A stretch of DNA of 9,676 bases, taken from positions 1 to 9,676 of the forward strand of contig JAILPF010000037.1 in the NCBI GenBank assembly GCA_024699575.1, written 5' to 3'. A program made the translations under genes and the position numbers. The notes beneath the pieces were generated by a model. That model was not told the DNA's origin and did no database searches. It worked only from the letters and a program-made list of their open reading frames with translations. Positions 5,871-9,676 of the stretch are shown in pieces. This DNA is from Acetatifactor sp. Lineage in GTDB: Bacteria > Bacillota > Clostridia > Lachnospirales > Lachnospiraceae. The stretch's first letter is position 1. Each line of letters opens with the position of its first letter.

Positions 5871-8156
5871 CTATCCTAATTTATTCGCCAGTTTATCGAC
5901 CCATGGATGTCCAAGCATTTTCTCAAAATCCGTTATGGAAACCGGCTCGGAATAATAAAATCCCTGCATCACATTGCAGCCGATGCTTGCCAGGAAGTCC
6001 GCCTGTCCCTTGGTCTCAACCCCCTCAGCGATAACGGGCATGGAAAGCTTGTTGGCCATAGCCACAACCATTCTCATGATTTCCTCACCTCTGTGATACT
6101 TATCCGTATTTGAGATGAATGCCATATCCATTTTCAAGATATCAATCGGCATATTTTTCAACGTGTTCAAAGAGGAATATCCATTACCAAAGTCATCCAT
6201 TTCCACGATGAATCCCACTTCTCTCAGCCGTTCAATAACCTCCAGCTGTTTCTTTGCATCCATTGCAAAGGTTGTCTCCGTGATTTCAAGACACAGGCAT
6301 CTGGCAGGCACATCATACTTTTTAATCAGTTCTGTAAACACTTCAAATAAATCCGCATAGTAGAAATCTTTTCCGGAAATATTCACAGAGATTGTCGTGA
6401 GTTTTCCATCCTTATGCCATTTGCCAAGCTGCTTGCATGCCAATTCCCACACATAACGATCCAGCTGTGTAATCATGCCATGCTTTTCCATCACAGGGAT
6501 AAATGCTCCCGGCGAAACCACTCCTCTCTCCGGATGCACCCAGCGCACCAGAGCCTCAGCGCCGGCTATTTCTCCTGTTTTATGGTTAATCTGCGGTTGC
6601 AGATAGATCGCAAACTGTCCCTCCTCAAACGCAGACTTGACATCTCTTAGAATTTCCTGTTCATATAACAGCTTATCTCTCAGCTTCTCGTCATAATAAA
6701 TAACTTCCTGCTGATAATCGTTTCTTATTGATGTAATTGCCATCATCGCTCTGTCACACATAACCGATACGGAAAGATTAACATTCTCCACACGGTAAAT
6801 TCCTGTGTGATTAACAATCGGATAGTGCAGATAAGGCAGTTCAAATACCCGTCTGCTCTTGCGCAGGTAGGAATCCAGATGGAAATTCTCCTCCGGCATG
6901 CAGACAGCAAAGCTATCTCCACCGATACGTCCATAGACACGATTCCCATCGTCATCTTCACGCAGCCCTTCCGCAATGGAACAAAGCACATTGTCACCGA
7001 TTCGTTCCCCGAAGATATCATTCAAAGCTTTAAAATGACGGATGTCAGAACAAATCAGGATATATCTCTGTTCCGGATTCTCATGCATGAAATCCGTTGC
7101 TTTTTCGATGAAATAATTTCTGTTATATAAGCCTGTAAGTGCATCAAAATTAACTGCATAATACTGGTCTCTGAGCATTTTCTGCTCTTCCGTCACGTCA
7201 TGGAGTACATAGAAGCATCCAATGTACTGCTCCTTGTGATTCTTCAGTTCATGGACAGCCTTTTGAAAGAAATGGTGACCATCCGCCAGATCAATTTCAA
7301 TTATATCCTGACCATTGGTATGTTTATCCAAATACCCGATGAACTGATTTAATTGCATCTCCTGAGGAATAATCAATTCTTCCGGTATCCAATTATAATA
7401 CACACATTTTCCGACATTGTCAAAGCTGATTACAATATCCGACATTTCCTTCATGACAAGCATTTGGATTCGTCTTCGTAAAAATCTCGGAACAAAGTAA
7501 AAGGTAAAATATAAAACCACTACATAAGACAGCGCAAAAAAGATAATCAGCAAATCAAAGTAATTGTCCTGTAGAAGATAGATTGCATCGGCAACCACTG
7601 TAATGAAAACTGAAATAGGGATGAAAATATATTTCATTCTGTAAATACCCGGTGCTTTTATACAGGCAATAAACAACCGGATAAACACATCCGCAATCAG
7701 AAAATAGCATATTCCAATGTGAACATAGTAGAAGAACAGGGGTCTGACAACCAGGAAGTTCTCTCCCTCATGCATAATCACCTTAAAATGAGCAGCATGC
7801 TCATAAAAAGGATTCAGTAGCATTGAGATACTATCCAATCCCAGAACAGTAATCCAGAGCGGATAGATGTACGGAAATCCTTTTCTTTGTTCTGTGTACT
7901 CACTTACATAATGTAGCAATGAAAAGCACACCCAGTCCATGCATGCATAAAAAGCACACCTTCCCAGCATCATAAGAGACTTATCGTTTGTAAGCAGTTC
8001 CAGCATGGTCACAAATACCGAAAGGCAGGTGACCATAATCATCCTGCTCATAACCTTTTTAATTGACTCTCTTCTTTTTGCCAGATAGTATAGGCTGACC
8101 AGCATTGTGACAAGCACGGCCAGACAACATATCACGAACCAACTTTTTAAACTCAT
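5871..8156 (-). CDS. Membrane-bound PAS-like/GGDEF(degenerate)/EAL c-di-GMP phosphodiesterase
   Basis: A 761-residue signalling protein. Residues 1-226 carry about seven membrane segments (near 7-26, 38-55, 62-82, 97-115, 136-163, 173-195, 199-226), resembling the 7TM sensor module of some histidine kinases. About 230-330 looks PAS-like, ending in the typical HDVTEEQK. A GGDEF domain follows (about 331-490) with FDALTGLYNR (337-346) and DIRHFKALND (371-380), but the signature reads GGDSF (412-416): Ser replaces the catalytic Glu, and no RxxD inhibitory site stands before it. The EAL domain (about 500-745) keeps all expected catalytic residues: E534 in EALVRW, N592, E624, D654/D655 in DDFGNGYSSL, K675, E711 and Q731. 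It is therefore most likely a c-di-GMP phosphodiesterase with a non-cyclase, perhaps GTP-sensing, GGDEF domain. The ATG at 8156 has only a weak GGGAAG ribosome site, but the promoter at 8223-8251 fits this start. Confidence 0.95.
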   Translation of the reverse strand: MSLKSWFVICCLAVLVTMLVSLYYLAKRRESIKKVMSRMIMVTCLSVFVTMLELLTNDKSLMMLGRCAFYACMDWVCFSLLHYVSEYTEQRKGFPYIYPLWITVLGLDSISMLLNPFYEHAAHFKVIMHEGENFLVVRPLFFYYVHIGICYFLIADVFIRLFIACIKAPGIYRMKYIFIPISVFITVVADAIYLLQDNYFDLLIIFFALSYVVVLYFTFYFVPRFLRRRIQMLVMKEMSDIVISFDNVGKCVYYNWIPEELIIPQEMQLNQFIGYLDKHTNGQDIIEIDLADGHHFFQKAVHELKNHKEQYIGCFYVLHDVTEEQKMLRDQYYAVNFDALTGLYNRNYFIEKATDFMHENPEQRYILICSDIRHFKALNDIFGERIGDNVLCSIAEGLREDDDGNRVYGRIGGDSFAVCMPEENFHLDSYLRKSRRVFELPYLHYPIVNHTGIYRVENVNLSVSVMCDRAMMAITSIRNDYQQEVIYYDEKLRDKLLYEQEILRDVKSAFEEGQFAIYLQPQINHKTGEIAGAEALVRWVHPERGVVSPGAFIPVMEKHGMITQLDRYVWELACKQLGKWHKDGKLTTISVNISGKDFYYADLFEVFTELIKKYDVPARCLCLEITETTFAMDAKKQLEVIERLREVGFIVEMDDFGNGYSSLNTLKNMPIDILKMDMAFISNTDKYHRGEEIMRMVVAMANKLSMPVIAEGVETKGQADFLASIGCNVMQGFYYSEPVSITDFEKMLGHPWVDKLANKLG

Positions 8157-8222
8157 CTTGTATCTTCCCAGGCCTTTGTAAATTTGTGAATATAATCCAA
8201 ATTTTCGTAATATTTCTATATT

Positions 8223-8251
8223 ATTTTATCACATATGTCCTATAGTGTCAA
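8223..8251 (-). promoter_or_regulatory. Near-consensus sigma-A promoter of the c-di-GMP/rhodanese-TtcA operon
   Basis: On the minus strand: a perfect -35 TTGACA (8246-8251), a 17-base spacer, and -10 TAAAAT (8223-8228) with an extended-10 TG one base before it. The -35 box encodes the last Leu-Thr of the upstream protease gene, whose stop is at 8240-8242. Transcription would begin near 8216, giving an A+T-rich leader of about 60 bases. No terminator separates the protease gene from this promoter, so read-through may add to expression. Confidence 0.85.
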
Positions 8252-9676
8252 AAGAATACTGTCTGACACACACAATGCTCCAAAGCCCACCCTTTCATTG
8301 GGATAACGCTCTTCTCCCCTGAGCGGTCTTGCTCCTCTGCGCAGATAAGCCTTCATTTTTTCTCCATATAAAAAAGGATTATTTTCTCTTACAATTCCCC
8401 ATTCCATCAAGAGTGCCGCCCCGCCGGACACGATGGGTGTGGCAAAAGATGTTCCCGTCACGGCTGTGTACCCCCCTAGTGCATCAACCGCCCGTACTCC
8501 AACCCCGGGGGCTACCAAATCAGGTTTCACGTCCCCTGCACCTACTGTTCCCACATTTTCCCCTGCATTGATATACCCCCGTCCCGAAAAATCAGCATAC
8601 GCAAAGTAATATGGGTCATACGCTCCGACCGTAATCACCCGGGAAGCAGTGGACGGAATCGTCAAAGTCACCTGTGGTGTCGGATTTAAAAATACGGAAC
8701 GCGCATTTCTGCCGGCCGCTGCCGGAAGATACAAATAGAAATCCCCCGTCACCACTCTCAACGGTTCCAGCTGAAAACTCCAGATTCCCCGGTTGATATA
8801 CTGTCCTGCTGCCGGAATCATCTCCAGATACAGTTCCTGCGAAGTACTGTACGGAGTAGGCATTCCCTGGTACACATACACTTCCGTCTGTTCCAGCCGA
8901 AGCGTATATGCCCTCCCGCCTGTAAAGCTCTCCCCCGCAGGAGCAGTAAGCTCCGCCTCCTCCCCACCGGGAGAGCGAAGGACAATCCTGTAGGAATCAC
9001 TGTAATTCTGCCAAAACTGCACACTCATGGAACGTTCATACTCCGCTATGGACAGTTCAATCTGCCTGCTTTCCTCTATATTTCCTGCAAAGTGCCCTGC
9101 AGCGCTCCCCTCGTTTCCGCTTCCAACGCAGATGACGGTCCGCCCGATTCCTGATGCGTCATCCAGAAAACGTTCCAAAAGTGCCGTTCCATTATGAGCT
9201 CCATAGCTGTTGCCGAAGCTTAGATTAATTACAAGTGGCATTTCCAGTTCCTCTGCCTTCTGCAAAGCATATGTGACTCCACGCATAATTTCCACAGTGC
9301 GCGGGAATCCGGACTCACTCGGGAGTCCGAGTTTTACAATCAACAAATCTGCTGCTGTCGCCGCCCCGTAGTATCCATCCTGTTCCGAATAACCGGCTGC
9401 AAGTCCGGCAACCGCTGTTCCATGTCCTGATACATCCACACTCGGAACAATAGTAAAGCGTTCCTCCATTGATTCCGCTCTGAGTGCCTCATTGATTTGT
9501 TCCTGTGAAAACTCTCTTTCCAGCGTCTGATCCCATAAATATCGAATTCTTGTATTCCCCTCCGCTGTTCTGAATTCCCTTCTCTCATACGCTATGCCGC
9601 TATCCAAAACAGCAATAAGGACCCCGTTTCCATTCAGGAAGGGGGGCCTCATCGTAACAAGGGGAAAGCAATCGCT
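8240..9676 (-). CDS. S8 subtilisin-like protease, CspB-like, N-terminus beyond window edge
   Basis: A serine protease of peptidase family S8, resembling the clostridial Csp group, members of which process spore germination enzymes. Residues are counted from the Met at 9652. The triad is intact: D17 in VLDSG, H77 in DVSGHGTAVAG, S402 in GTSFATP, plus the oxyanion Asn N180 in GSGNEG. TRIRYLWDQT (34-43) is typical of the clostridial subgroup. About 130 residues between N180 and the Ser block (roughly 195-330) do not belong to the core fold; they are rich in beta-type sequence and match the jelly-roll insert position of CspB. The frame stays open to the right edge (8 more codons), the Met at 9652 has no ribosome site, and the sequence before it still fits the family. 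The true start and any prodomain therefore lie outside. Two sampled 60-base lines are about 53-57% G+C, against about 38% in one line of the neighbouring c-di-GMP gene. Confidence 0.92.
   Translation of the reverse strand, partial: SDCFPLVTMRPPFLNGNGVLIAVLDSGIAYERREFRTAEGNTRIRYLWDQTLEREFSQEQINEALRAESMEERFTIVPSVDVSGHGTAVAGLAAGYSEQDGYYGAATAADLLIVKLGLPSESGFPRTVEIMRGVTYALQKAEELEMPLVINLSFGNSYGAHNGTALLERFLDDASGIGRTVICVGSGNEGSAAGHFAGNIEESRQIELSIAEYERSMSVQFWQNYSDSYRIVLRSPGGEEAELTAPAGESFTGGRAYTLRLEQTEVYVYQGMPTPYSTSQELYLEMIPAAGQYINRGIWSFQLEPLRVVTGDFYLYLPAAAGRNARSVFLNPTPQVTLTIPSTASRVITVGAYDPYYFAYADFSGRGYINAGENVGTVGAGDVKPDLVAPGVGVRAVDALGGYTAVTGTSFATPIVSGGAALLMEWGIVRENNPFLYGEKMKAYLRRGARPLRGEERYPNERVGFGALCVSDSILLTL

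Noticed and set aside
8157..8216. Possible c-di-GMP riboswitch in the leader of the GGDEF/EAL gene.
   Set aside because: The leader is only about 60 bases and A+T-rich, with no conserved paired core; too short for the known c-di-GMP aptamers.
9641..9646. Run of six G (C on the coding strand) in the protease gene as a phase-variable tract.
   Set aside because: Six bases is too short to support slippage-based switching, and the frame is intact across it.
9650..9652. ATG at 9652 as the start of the S8 protease.
   Set aside because: No ribosome site precedes it, the frame is open to the edge, and it would start directly at the catalytic domain; the start most likely lies off the window.

Overview
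The window looks like chromosome from a low-to-moderate G+C, spore-forming Clostridia member, most likely Lachnospiraceae. This is inferred from a Spo0A-type DNA-binding domain, a SpoVB-type flippase, a DUF4317 protein, a CspB-like subtilase with a long insert, clostridial-style GlgA, strong GGAGG ribosome sites and sigma-A promoters. It holds seven genes, six on the minus strand and one (DUF4317) on the plus strand. No tRNA, rRNA, CRISPR array, insertion sequence or phage gene was seen.

Layout, left to right. (1) 1-1235 minus: N-terminal 411 residues of a SpoVB/MurJ-type lipid-linked sugar flippase, cut by the left edge. (2) 1237-2685 minus: complete glycogen synthase GlgA, with a good ribosome site and its own -10 box; its stop lies one base before the flippase start, so the two are probably one transcript. 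(3) 2762-3286 minus: a 174-residue protein carrying a highly conserved Spo0A DNA-binding domain but no receiver domain. (4) 3287-3480: a divergent control region with two well-formed sigma-A promoters and a phased heptamer direct repeat. (5) 3481-4635 plus: a DUF4317 protein of unknown function. (6) 4642-4673: a 12-bp stem hairpin that can end transcription from both sides. (7) 4687-5856 minus: a rhodanese domain fused to a TtcA-type PP-loop protein. (8) 5871-8156 minus: a seven-membrane-segment, PAS-like, GGDSF (degenerate) plus EAL (intact) c-di-GMP protein. A near-perfect promoter whose -35 box lies inside the end of the next gene drives this one and, across a 14-base gap, the rhodanese/TtcA gene. 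(9) 8240 to the right edge, minus: a CspB-like S8 subtilase with intact Asp/His/Ser triad, N-terminus off the window.

How it may fit together. Three of the seven genes belong to families tied to sporulation or germination (SpoVB-like flippase, Spo0A-like DNA-binding protein, Csp-like protease). Glycogen (granulose) storage is linked to Spo0A in clostridia, so the receiver-less Spo0A-like regulator directly upstream of glgA is the most interesting arrangement. Its target genes are inference only. The EAL protein and the rhodanese/TtcA protein form a second probable operon, joining c-di-GMP breakdown to sulfur transfer for no obvious reason.
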